From Argentina anserina (lineage: Eukaryota > Streptophyta > Magnoliopsida > Rosales > Rosaceae), in contig NC_065872.1 of assembly GCF_933775445.1 (NCBI RefSeq), positions 7,626,001 to 7,690,000 on the forward strand: DNA of 64,000 bases. Reading direction: 5' to 3'. The notes under the pieces were generated by a model, which worked only from the letters and a program-made list of their open reading frames with translations, made no database searches and had not been told where the DNA came from. The translations under genes were made by a program, and so were the position numbers. Of the stretch, positions 36,301-48,447 are shown in pieces (within the stretch, counting starts at the first letter, position 1; each line of letters begins with the position of its first letter).

Positions 36301-37820
36301 AAATAGTAACATATCTTGTACTCCCATCATCTCCCTTTCTTGATGTTCTCTTTTTGACCGGGAATCCTGATTGCTTCCCATATTTCCTATAGTATTCAAA
36401 TGCCTCGTCGATAGAATTAAAACTCATTTCAACATTGGGCTCTTGCATTATGTCTTTTCTCTCTTCTTCTTGATTATTGTCTAAGCTCTTTGATGAATCA
36501 TCTATTTCTGTTCCTAGATCATATATAAATGATTTTCACAAATGTGCCACTAAAACAAAAGACTGTATATTGATAGAAACTTTTTGGTATAGATAACATA
36601 CCTTGTTCATTAAGGAGAGGAATGTTCTCTGATTCGTCTGACAATTGTTCCATTATTTAGCACATGAAAGCAAGTAATATAATATAAACATAGTGAATAC
36701 ATACAATAACAAGTAATCATATCATGAATGATCACAAATGGACACTTTGTGCAATTATCTATGATCGGTAACTAGAGGACAAATGCATAATTTGATCAAC
36801 CCGTGTATTTCATCTTATGTGTACTTATTTACTACACTTAAATCATTCGGGTTTAATTTTTATGTTTTTCTATTGAATGTGAATATGTAGTAGGTCTTTG
36901 ATGATGGGTAAAAGTCTGATCTAATGATAGAACAAAGCAGTTGATGAAGGCAAGGGTGGAATTAAACGCAGCTATGTTTCATGTAAATAAGAAGGAACAA
37001 AACCCTAATTATTCAGATTTGAAAAAAGCAATCGCATCTATCTATGAAAATAAACGCATCATAAGAAGAAACATGGAAACCCTAACCATTCATATATGAA
37101 AAAAAAAACGCAGCTATGAGGACAAGAACAATTGAAGATGTTTACATGTATAATGAGAAACCTTGCAAGACATAAGAAAAAACATTAAAAACCCTAATTC
37201 ACTTCCACTTTTTCCCGCAAACCTAAATTTCTGACATGTTTTAATAAAAGAAAGAAAACTAACCACGTTTAGAATAGGCAAATATGCTATGAACCAGAAA
37301 GTCAAAATATTCAGATTACGAAGAATCGATGAGGAGGTGGGAGGATGAGTAAGATTGTTGCTTGAGCGGATAACAGAAAGGGTTTGAAAAAGTACGCACA
37401 TAAGAAAAAAAGATAGGGTTTTATGGATAAATAAGGAAAATAAAAAAGTGGAATAGAAAAGAATTTTGAAATAAAAAAACCAAAGAATAATGAAAACCAA
37501 AAATTCTATTTTGCTGATGTGGGCATGCCACGTCAGCTGCCACGTTAGGTGGTGCATAGGTGGTTCAATAATTGGTGGTCCATTTAGCATTACTCTATCT
37601 AAATTCTCTTCTTTGAATGCAGATGCAGGCCTTGTTAAAGATTGCTAGTGGGAATGAAATCCCGCAGTTTCCGGAGACAATGTCGCCGGAGGGCAAGAAT
37701 TTCCTAAGATGCTGCTTGCAAAGAAACCCTGCCGATAGGCCAACTGCTGCCATGTTATTAGGACATCCGTTCTTGAAAATTCCCAGCACCGTCAAACAAA
37801 TTGGGAATAGCCCAGTTTGA
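30349..37820 (+). CDS. RPW8 domain fused to MAPKKK5-like pseudokinase
   Basis: Eight exons: 30349-30890, 30977-31055, 31233-31295, 31401-31564, 31699-31774, 31933-31992, 32084-32191 and 37623-37820. All introns are GT-AG and the frame is open for 429 residues. Residues ~1-130 are an RPW8/CC-R domain of the NRG1 helper type ([47 protein letters not shown]). The kinase part begins at [18 protein letters not shown] within the same exon. Kinase exons of 63, 164, 76 and 60 nt equal those of the gene at 23051-26277. ATP-site Lys (CSMKEVE) and DIWSLG are kept, but HRD reads HRS (HRSIKGAN) and DFG reads DFA, so phosphotransfer is unlikely. The last intron contains a MULE transposon. RPW8 domains of helper NLRs form membrane pores; a decoy or guardee role for the kinase part is inference. 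Expression across the 5.4-kb intron is unproven. Confidence 0.85.
32438..32446. repeat. MULE target-site duplication, left
   Basis: TATCTAAAT, identical to 37596-37604 on the other side of the element. Nine bases is the length made by Mutator-like transposases. Confidence 0.95.
32447..32633 (+). repeat. MULE terminal inverted repeat, left
   Basis: Starts GAGTAATGCTAAATGGACCA and extends to about AAAACCCTATCT. It pairs with 37409-37595. Confidence 0.92.
34074..36653 (-). pseudogene. MULE transposase, FAR1/FHY3 family, lightly damaged
   Basis: Likely exons on the minus strand: 36653-36602 (start [12 protein letters not shown]), 36513 to about 34326, and a Lys-rich exon 34215-34074. Domains: a FAR1 DNA-binding region ([20 protein letters not shown]), a MULE transposase core ([51 protein letters not shown]), and a SWIM zinc finger ([15 protein letters not shown]). 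Two lesions are visible: an in-frame TAA at 36200-36202 after ALIRLG, and a one-base frameshift in an A run near 35650. Apart from these the frame is open over ~700 codons, so inactivation is recent or partly due to sequence error. Related domesticated proteins (FHY3, FAR1, FRS) are transcription factors; TIRs and target site show this copy is still part of a transposon. Confidence 0.88.
37409..37595 (-). repeat. MULE terminal inverted repeat, right
   Basis: Inverse of 32447-32633, ending ...GCATTACTC. The target duplication TATCTAAAT follows at 37596-37604. Confidence 0.92.
37596..37604. repeat. MULE target-site duplication, right
   Basis: TATCTAAAT, identical to 32438-32446. Confidence 0.95.
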
Positions 37821-38101
37821 TTTCTTCTTTTTTGTTAATGTAGCAAAGGCCTAAAAACAATACGAAGATGGCCCAGTTTGCTTTAAATTATGATCCATTC
37901 ACGTCTGGGCTAATCCAAATATCCATGAGGTTCCTTTTTTTTTTTATTCGGATAATTTCTCATCAATAAAACTCTCTAGCAGGATATACTTTTGGGCAAT
38001 TGCGCAATGTTAGGTTAGTCCTCTCCTTTCAATTGCGCAATGTTTATAATGTAAAGACTAATTTAATTTTCGAAGTTCTAAGAGTCTAACACCATTATGT
38101 G

Positions 38102-38425
38102 AAGACTAATTTTTTATCAAAGAGTTCGGACTGTAGTAATTAACTTTCGGTGACGATGATAGTAAATGGACAATTCTATTTATGGAAAGAAGTTCCGAGA
38201 CCATTATATCAACACTAATTTTATTGGAGAGTTTGATAATTGTAGTAAATTAACTTTCGGTGTAGATGATAAAAGATAGACAATTTTATTCGTAGAAAGA
38301 AGTTTCGAAATCATTATGTAAGGACTAATTTTTATCGCACAGTTTGATAATCATAGATATTAAACTTTCGGTGTAGATAATAGAAAAATGGATAATTGTG
38401 TTTATAGAATTATGTTCACGAAAAA
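38102..38425. repeat. Tandem repeat, ~110 bp, three copies
   Basis: Units start near 38102, 38211 and 38321, each with GACTAATTTT or CACTAATTTT, then TTAACTTTCGGTG or TAAACTTTCGGTG, then GACAATT..TTATTTATGG-like sequence and GAAGTT(C/T)CGA. A weaker partial unit precedes them at about 38045. Confidence 0.75.
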
Positions 38426-41400
38426 TAAATGATACTACTTTACATTCCCGCGAAAATTAATAAATTATACAATAAGAATGCGGAAGGTAGCGTTAATGCC
38501 ACCGGCCCAAATTAAACAAGTAGATAACCCAATTTTTATACAAAATGAAGGTGGCTACAAAACAAGGAATCAACCTCGGGAAACTTTACTCGAAAACATT
38601 GTTAATAAACATAAGAATGAAATGCAAAAGGATGAACACGAATACTAACTCTCAAATGAGGCTCCTAGCTCCAAAATTAACAATTGGACCTGCAAGACAA
38701 CTATCATAGGGGTGAGCGTCGTCCTCGCTTGCCCAGTAGGGGTCAGCCCACCCATGAGGTTTGACAACCAAAATTAAGTAAGGATAAGTTTTATAAAACG
38801 TTGAAGGTAGTTTTGAGTACTCAGAGTAAAACTATTTAATTAAAATAATGCAAGTTTGGGAATATCTTGCTAAAATAGTTTGTGGAGCTCCAAAGGTAGG
38901 GTAAGGCAAATTCAACTACAAGCAATGCTCAACCGATCCTAGCGATTAAATAGTCGGGTTCAACTATACGTTTGTTATAATAACAGAGTAGCGAGAGTGT
39001 CCATTTAAACGGAATGCCCTCAATAGTAAAGTATAGAATATGGATCCAATAATAAACAGGGCATTGCCCCTCCGGAGGTTCACGGTCATCAACACCGTAG
39101 GATTACCTAGTATGCTAGGCTCCCGTCACTCTCAGGTCAACACACGCGAGGATTCACTACTTACCCTATCTTGAATCGTGTCTAGTCTCGGGTTCTCGCA
39201 ACATTTAATGCATCATAAATCATTCAACCGAGAACTAGACTATACAATTTATTTGGCCCAAAATCAACATATGAGGGTTAGTTCCCCTTCTTGGAATAAC
39301 GTGCAGAATCTCAGCTGTTATCCAAATCCAATGTATAGCTCTTGCTGCTGCTCTAAGTCTCCGAAAGATCCTCATAACATCAACTCTGAGTTCATGAGGT
39401 ATAAAAGAGTCAACATCAAAGTCGAATATCAAAAATAAGTTGACTCAATCATTTTCCTAGTTTGACCAGGAAAGTCAACTTTTGACTTTCCGTTGACCAA
39501 GTCTTCCTGGTTTGACCAATTCTCAGAAAATCCGAAAATAATCCAACTTAAATAGTCGATCGATACCAAGCATATTTTATGGATATATAAGTTACTTAGC
39601 ATTATATCGACGACTTATTTATTATACCAATACATTTCTAAGTTAAATAGTTCTTGATTCTAGAACCGGGCGAGAATTGAAACTATCATTAGTTGTAACT
39701 AAAAGTTACGTTTCTTCGTTGACTTTTTAGTTAAAACTGGATTTTCACTAAGTTATTGTAGGTAAAAGTAAAACCGTTAAAATAATTTAGTAAATGGTAA
39801 AAGGTAACTTAGGATAAAATCATAAAAGTCAAAGTCAAACAGTAAAAGTAAATAGTAGAACTGCCAGGGGTATTTTAGTCATTTCACTTGGGTAGTAAAA
39901 TGGTAAAAAGGTAACTTGTAATGGTAAAAACAAAGGAATTCACCCCATTGTCTCCGATCGTGTTTCCGGCCACAAAAATCCTATTCTAACAATATCAAAT
40001 CGTCATGCAACTTCATCACAGCCTCCACAACAATAATACAACCCCAAATTAATAAAAACAGAACCAAATGATTGGCGTTTGCTACCTTGAAGAACTGAAA
40101 CAATGGAGCCGAGGCTGATGCTTCCTTTCGGACCCCAATCCAAGCTCCTACTTCACCAAAGTTGTTCCCAAATCATCAAGCCATTGGGAAATTGAAGGGA
40201 TAATTGGCCGAAGTGATGAATTCTAGGGTGGAAATCGAAAACAGAGAGAAGAGGAGAAAGAATTAGCTTTCTGGGTTTTAAGGAAATTGAAGTATGAACA
40301 AGGAGAATAGCTTCGGTTTACCCATATTCAAAGGCTTGGTGCTTGCCAGGGTTCCACGGCGTTGTTGATAGTGAGGAGGAGGGCGGCGGCAGACACGGTG
40401 GTGATGATGCAGAAAGAAGCAAGAAACCATGTAAGACTTCAATTCGTGAAATTGAAGACACAAATGAGTTGGGTATTCAAAGAATCGATTAAGCTTACCC
40501 AAATAAAAGATTTGGAGACTGATCGAAGTTAAAGGAATTGGCGGAATCAATGGAGATTGGAGCTCGGCTTCGTTCTCCGATTTCAGAGAGAACAAGGACA
40601 AGGCTATGACTTGTTGGTATGGTTTTGTGGAGAAGGAGGAGGAGAATTTGGTGGTGGTGATGCATGTGTTCTTCCTTGCCGTACGACGGCGCTGGACGGA
40701 GGAGAAGATGGGGCGGTCTTCGGTGGAGTTGCAGAGAAGAGAAGAAGGAAATGAGAGAGAGGACGCGAAGGAAAAGAAGGGAAGTTGGGCTCGGGCTTGG
40801 GCCTGGGTTAAAAAGAAAATGGGCTCAAAAATAAAAGGTCCAAAAAATTTAAACTTTGAAAATCGTAAAAACAAAACCGAGCGTCGGAAAAATATTCCGA
40901 AGACATTTTCGAGCTCGTGGCGACATGTAGTTTAATAACGACGTATTAAACTACGTTTTCGACACTTAATATAAATGTCGATTAATTACTCCTAAAGTGT
41001 TGGTAATCGAGATTATAAATCTCGGGTCATACAGTGAGGGGATGAAAATACCATATTCATACCAATTTTCAATTATGTCCCCGTATCCGCCTCAATTCTC
41101 GTTATAAAGTAATGGGTATTCCCCGTACCCATCCCCATTGGGGATCAATTTTTCATACCCGCCTTGATAGAGCGTTGGTTAAAACGTCTATAATAAATCT
41201 TGTAAAACATAATCGTTAGTATAGAATAAGCAGAGATCGTTCTTTCCGGAGAATTGAAGGGAACTCTAAACTTTTAGTGTTAACAAATAATAGGGGGTTT
41301 GAGATTGATTATTAACTATTAAAATAAAACCTAAATTGTTATTTACATGATCGACTTCTCTTTAACAAACTTAAACTAAATTTACCATTACACCACATAA

Positions 41401-42252
41401 TTACAAGTTCAAACCTATCATGCATTCTAATTCGACCAATTACATACTTTTTAGACACCAATACAATTAGAGCCTTAGGGGATCATCTAATCATGCAAGG
41501 TTTCAATTAACATTTAGATCGACTTAGGGTCTAATCTAAATTTGCATGCAATCGAATTCAATAACACTTAGAGTATAAATCAAACAAGATTATATTTAAG
41601 CACCAAATCTTTGTTTGAGACATGTTTCATGTGTGTCGTCACCCACCATGGTTTCACATGAAAATTTCCAGAATTTTGACCACTTTTAATCAACACAAAC
41701 CGAACCAACTTAGCGCATGATTCGATTTGTGTCAATATGGTTGATGAATCTAGCACTGAAACACAATCTTAGGGACTGTATCTAAGCACTAAATTCATAT
41801 GCACATATATGAAAATAATCTAAAAGTATGAGAAAGATGATTAGAACACAACAATAGAAATACAAACTTCAATAATTATAAGAACATAAATTCGATATAG
41901 TCTAAAATAAAATCAAATACAATCGGAAAATTCTAAAACAAATATAAAACCGATATTTCCACATAAACAACAACTTACAATCTTCATAGACAAAGAATTG
42001 TAGATTAACACAAATATACGAAGCCATGGAGATGAGTTGCGAGAATCACACATTGTAGGAACTTTAGAGGTACTGCAATAAGTAAAAATCGGTGGAGATA
42101 ATGATGGTTTTGGGGTGGATGACTTGGCTAATTTGTGAGGGAAGTATATGGTGGTGTTTTAGTAGAGTTTTGGCTCTTGAATGCGAATGAGAAGTGATTT
42201 TATTTGAGAGATGAAGTCATGTATATATAGATGAACTTTCCTCATATTATAA

Positions 42253-42373
42253 TGTCATGCTTTATACCCTTAAATCATGGCAAGTTTTATTCCCTAAAAC
42301 ATGTCATGTTTTATTCCCTAAAACATGTCATGTTTTATTCTTAAATCATGCCATGTTTTATTCCCTATGTTTT
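42253..42373. repeat. 24-bp tandem repeat (TTTTATTCCCTAAAACATGT)
   Basis: Four or five copies of a ~24-bp unit, two of them perfect (TTTTATTCCCTAAAACATGT followed by CATG), the outer ones degenerate. No coding content. Confidence 0.8.
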
Positions 42374-43328
42374 ATGTCTTTAATGATCATCTTCTATTTA
42401 ATTGTTGCATGACTTGACTCCATCTCTTTTTCTTTAATTATATCTTCAATCCAATCTGAAAATAAGAAAATAAATCATAAGTAAGAGATAATTAGTTTCA
42501 AACCCTAACAAGGATTCTTAGTCAAACTAGCACTCTAAACCAATTATGCGTTTTTAACTCATGTAAGTACAAAAATGCATCTAATACCGCCCAATGACTC
42601 AATAGTACAACAATAAGGGCAAAACAAAATACAAATTGAGGTAAAAACATGTTAAGAACGTCGCATAAAGTGCTCATATCACGCCTCAATACCAGTTAAC
42701 GATATTTTGTTATATTATATGAAAAATCAAATGAAGTATAAAAAAAAGTGAAATCTAAAATAAAAACAAAATATTATGATAAAATTAGCTTTTTACATTA
42801 ATCAAACTTAAACAAATAGAAGTCTAATTCAAAATATAACAATAACAGTAAGAAATGTTTTTATTTACATAAATATTTATTTATTTATTAATATTAAAAC
42901 ATATATAATATATATTTTATTTTTATGAAGTGAGGATGAGAATGAAGATTAAAATATCATTCATGTCCGTTACCCGATTTTATATTTCGAATATAATGAA
43001 TCTCCATACCCATTTTCCATTTTTACCAATTTCACAACCGATGAAATACCCACAAATAACCTACTCAATAATTAATATTGCCATCCTTGAAACAATCCAA
43101 GCAAAGCATTGACATACTTTTAGCTAGGGACCAAAATCAAAATGAGGAAACAACATTATTGCGAAATGCTTTTAATTTTTGGTGTCGTCACATATCTTCT
43201 CATTCTTTAAAAAGCTAGCAGCCAATCTGTGTCTTACTAGTGCTCTCTGCTTTCACGTGGTTGAACCCATCATATCATCATATCTTCTCTTCTTCTTCTT
43301 CTTGAATCCATTAGAGAGAAACAGGGAG

Positions 43329-43587
43329 ATGGATCCGCCACCAGCACAAGCCATTGAGACTTCCACCACCTACCAAGAAGATGAGCAAGACAAAGTCGTC
43401 AACGACTGGTATTTGATTTTCATTTAATTTCTTGTTTATTTTTTTATTTTATTTTTATGATTAACTTGCTGTTCTATATTGATTATACAATTCTTTTGAG
43501 TTTGTATCTGTGGCTATATGCAGTTGTTCTTGCTGTTTTGACTGCACCGAGTCCTTGCTTGATTACTTGTTCTGCGGTTTGTGTTAG
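43329..43587 (+). CDS. Small cysteine-rich protein, CYSTM-like
   Basis: Two exons, 43329-43408 and 43524-43587, joined at a GT-AG intron, predict 47 residues. The first 26 residues are hydrophilic and Glu/Asp-rich (MDPPPAQAIETSTTYQEDEQ). The C-terminal 21 residues are dense in Cys and hydrophobics (CCSCCFDCTESLLDYLFCGL), seven Cys in all. This layout, a polar N-terminus and a short Cys-rich hydrophobic tail at the extreme end encoded by its own exon, is that of plant CYSTM or related cysteine-rich membrane-module proteins linked to stress tolerance and membrane association. The Cys-rich core is shorter than in classical CYSTM members, so family membership is probable and not certain. The split Cys codon across the intron and the immediate stop support the model. 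Unspliced translation ends soon after the donor. Confidence 0.68.
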
Positions 43588-44403
43588 ACTTTGAGATTAG
43601 ATTGACTGCAAAGATAAATCTGATCCTGTTATTCATCTTTTACAGTTCATGTCATGTATCAAACTTGATGCTGCTGTGTCTTTAAATTTGAATATGATTC
43701 TTTTGTAATACCCTTTTGATCTTTATGCACTGAAATTTTCTGGGGTGTGTTTGTGGATTGGTAACAGTCCTAGATTCTGAATTCCAAGCTAGCTATTTGA
43801 TTCATTTGTGTATCACAAGCTGGAGACATACATATATCCCATCAGAATCTGAGATCATGTCATTGATGTAGTTTGTTGATGCTAGCAGTCAATTACAAGG
43901 GTCAATATCCAAAGTAACGTCTCAGTTTCTGGGGTTTAGCTCTGCTGCAGGCCTCTTGATATTGTGTGCTATGTTATAACGTAACCAGAAGATATGCTGA
44001 AATCCTAGATACAAATAAACAATGTAAATTATGAAATTTAAATGAAATGTCGGATTTATGATTTTGTTGAAAAGGAAATGAATCAAATGATCAAGTTCAG
44101 CCATCCGGAATTCAGGAAATGCATGTTGAGAAAATACGGATAAATTAGAGCACATCAAATCAGATCAATATATAATCAAGCTCAATTTAGTAAGTCAGTC
44201 TGAACATATCAAGCAAAATCCCCCTTTTAATTCTAGTTCCATATAAAGGCTCCCCTAGATTTGATTTGATTTAGTAATTCAGCAAATAAAGGCTCGTAAC
44301 AGATAATGAGTTACAATAATAAAAAGAAACTCATAGTGGAAAGAATGTTGCAATGAATTATATCCCAACTTTAGCAATCCACTCTTACTTCCCCACTTCC
44401 ATG
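43588..44403. other. 3' flank of the cysteine-rich gene
   Basis: AT-rich sequence with no coding signal. The first part is probably the 3' UTR. Confidence 0.4.
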
Positions 44404-44453
44404 CCCATATTTAGGTGTCATCATCCGGCCCTAAGCCCCGGCTCACCCTAAAG

Positions 44454-45053
44454 CTAGGAAGCACGGAAACGTGCTTATACCCACGTTTCCCGCTTCTGAA
44501 TCGGAACCACTCCAGAAACGCGACGGAAACGTTCAGAAACGCTCGGAAACCCGTCGGAAACGCCCAGAAACGTGCCGGAAACGCCCGGAAACGTGTTTTC
44601 AGAAAAATGTGTTTTGGAAACGCGGTGGAAACACGAGTTTCCGAATTGGAAACGCGAGTTTCCAAAACATAAAGGTTTTTTATGTTTTTATTTTATTTTT
44701 TAAATGAAGTGATAGACTTACATTCATCTAGTTAAATGACTTATTTCGACATATTTTTGACCTCCCGCCGAGTCGCCGACCCTCCTTCTCTCTTGTTGAT
44801 ACCTAGATCTCTCATTATATTTGTATTATTTTCGAATGTTGAACACCAAGTTATTTAAGTTATTTGAGATTTCGAGTTACTTAAACTAAAAATTTGTTAT
44901 TATATTTATTTTTTGTATAATTTATATACTTTTTTTTATTTCGACGTTTCCAAAACGTACCCGCTTCCTAAAAATTTTGAAAAACACGCTTCGCGTTTCC
45001 AAACTCTTCCACGTACCCGTACCCGTACCCGTACCCGATTCCGTGCAGCCTAG
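44454..45053. mobile_element. Inner hAT-like MITE (600 bp) nested in another hAT
   Basis: Left end CTAGGAAGCACGGAAACG and inverted right end CTAGGCTGCACGGAATCG match at 15 of 18 positions. The 8-bp sequence CCCTAAAG occurs directly on both sides (44446-44453 and 45054-45061), a perfect hAT-type target duplication. It has no transposase. Subterminal DNA is full of GGAAACG words on the left, and of TTTCC and repeated GTACCC words on the right. Confidence 0.88.
44460..44665. repeat. Subterminal GGAAACG array
   Basis: About nine copies of GGAAACG or close variants spaced 10-20 bp apart just inside the left end of the inner hAT element. Subterminal short repeats are common transposase-binding sites in hAT elements; that role here is inferred. 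Confidence 0.7.
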
Positions 45054-45817
45054 CCCTAAAGGGCCAAACCCGTCCTAATACAAGGGCCGACCCAAGTCTT
45101 TTTCGATTAGGACAGGATAAAAGTTGTGCAAATAAAGTCATGTCATACCTTACGGCCCAGTCCTATTGAGTCTTATAGGACCAAGTCCGGCCCGACCCTG
45201 CCCTAAAAACTCACGTTTTTTTTGCCATAATAATAATATTTTTTTAATTATTTTTCAAATATGTTTCTTCTATTACATATGCAATAAAACATATCTTTTT
45301 TGTTTATTGATTTTATAAGTTTTATTTCTATTTATGTTTTGTTAAATAAACCCTTAATTTTGAGTGAAAGTTCATTTAATATATGAATATAAGTACTTCT
45401 GCTTATATTTATAATTTTCTTAAGCTAAATCTATCATATATATGCATGTAAAATATGATTATAAGTTAAAAAGAAGAATATTATATTACGTGTATAATAT
45501 TATAGTTAAATATTGAGGAAAAAAATAACTTCAATATATTTATTTCAAGTTTTTTTTAAATAAGCACAATGTGATGTTTGGCCTGTTTTAGCCATATATA
45601 ACCCGATTTGGAGGGCCGGCCCGACCCGACCCTATTGACCCTTTTAGCCTTAAAAGAATAGACTTGTAGGGCAGGTCGAGGACTTACAAATTAAAACCTT
45701 AGCCCAACTTTATTTTTATTGACTCGGTCAAACCCCGACCTTGCCTTATCCTAAATTCTAAAATTTAGGGTAGGGTTAGCCAAGCCCGACTAGGCCATGA
45801 TGACCCCTATCCATATT

Positions 45818-46355
45818 GGTGATTGTGGCAAAAGTGGTTTGGCACAAATTGGGTGAATTCTAGTAGCATATATATACTTCTTCATCTTCAAAGTCCATCC
45901 TCCTTTGTTTGCCTGAGTTCATGATACACGTACTTTACCATCACACATTGTAGTGCTTGAGTATGCATATTCCACCATTGACATAACATATACGACATGC
46001 CATATTGCACATCTATAATGGCACTTCCAGCACCCCATGTCAGACTGGACATACCCAGGTAGAACTGAAATACATCATCATATCACTTAGATCAATATAA
46101 AATAGTCATAGCGATCTGTAGTGCATGTACAAGTTTCTAGTGTCTCTCCCACTCTCCCTAGAGAAATTATACAATTGAACTATTTAATACATGTGCTTAT
46201 TTAATTTAATGCACTTTAATTAATTCCTTTTGAGCCTCTAATCATCTCCCTCTGCCTATAAATAAACTACTTGTACTTGGAGACTCACATCAGTACTTGT
46301 CACACATCATTAGGCGGTGATAATATATGATCAGAGAGTTGTTCACTCTTAAGAA
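45818..46355 (+). promoter_or_regulatory. Promoter region of the intact peroxidase
   Basis: TATAAATA at 46257-46264 lies 92 bp before the start codon. The last ~100 bp resemble the region before the peroxidase pseudogene, which has its own TATAAATA at 51088-51095. Other elements were not identified. Confidence 0.55.
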
Positions 46356-47939
<1,584 letters not shown>

Positions 47940-48444
47940 AAATTTAGAATAACTATTAATTGCAGTTGTAAGATGATGATATATATATTCAGTGCGTGCT
48001 ATCATGCATGCCTTACGCTCCAAAATTGCATTCAGATATTGCTCTATAACTAATTCTAGCTCTATCATATCACAATTCGAGTTCAAATTACTCCTTTCAC
48101 TAAGTCAAGAAATCGCGTCTATATCTCATCTCCTTGGTGTGGCCAGTAGGTTAGCGACAAGTTGACGAGTTTTGGGTTGAACACACGCCCGTTTAGGCAA
48201 GTCCCTAATTTATTCTACTATAACTAAAAACTTGATGAAGCACCTATATAGTGAGGCTTCATCCGATCCCATTCTCAAAGAAATCCTTGATGGGAACAAA
48301 CTCCCATTTTCAAACTTTCGATTTCGATCGCTGGATCTGGTAGATAGAATCAATAGATGCACACCATTATAGTAACCTCATAAGCACAACATTTTGGTTT
48401 TAAAAGTTTGGCTCCAAAACTTAGCCACTTACAAGGGAATTCGA
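47940..48444. other. 3' flank of the peroxidase gene
   Basis: No coding sequence seen. Likely 3' UTR followed by intergenic DNA up to the Harbinger-like element. Confidence 0.45.
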
Positions 48445-48447
48445 TTA

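Larger units (their letters stand above)
32447..37595 (-). mobile_element. Mutator-like (MULE) DNA transposon, 5149 bp
   Basis: Its terminal inverted repeats are about 187 bp long (32447-32633 and 37409-37595), beginning GAGTAATGCTAAATGGACCA at the left and the complement at the right, with only a few differences. A perfect 9-bp target duplication flanks it. It encodes a FAR1/MULE-type transposase on the minus strand. It lies inside the last intron of the RPW8-pseudokinase gene, opposite to its transcription. High TIR identity and the perfect target site suggest a fairly recent insertion. Confidence 0.96.
37821..43328. other. Repeat-rich gap without supported genes
   Basis: Downstream of the fusion gene lies a ~110-bp tandem array (separate entry). 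About 38430-41035 looks like an old non-autonomous repeat (typical words: CATTCCCGCGAAAATTAATA, AGCCCACCCATGAGG, ATAAATCTCGGGTCATACAG) with long frames on both strands near 40280-40935 that match nothing. Positions 41040-41165 and 42900-43060 resemble each other (runs such as CCCCGTACCCATCCCCATTG) and may be halves of a hAT-like element split by a later insertion at about 41180-42720. No ends or target duplications could be fixed. The final ~250 bp are promoter of the next gene. Confidence 0.35.
44412..45809. mobile_element. Outer hAT-like non-autonomous element
   Basis: Left end TAGGTGTCATCAT and inverted right end TAGGGGTCATCAT form a short TIR. Flanking 8-bp sequences CCCATATT (44404-44411) and TCCATATT (45810-45817) match at 7 of 8 positions, as expected of an aged hAT target duplication. 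It has no transposase. It contains a second element at 44454-45053, so it is the older of the two. Confidence 0.7.

Noticed and set aside
40278..40935. Overlapping frames of ~109 and ~198 codons on opposite strands
   Set aside because: They lie in repeat DNA, have no recognisable domain, and the two strands exclude each other.
44460..44707. Frames of ~80 codons on both strands in the GGAAACG array
   Set aside because: They are translations of the subterminal repeat of a hAT MITE and not a gene.
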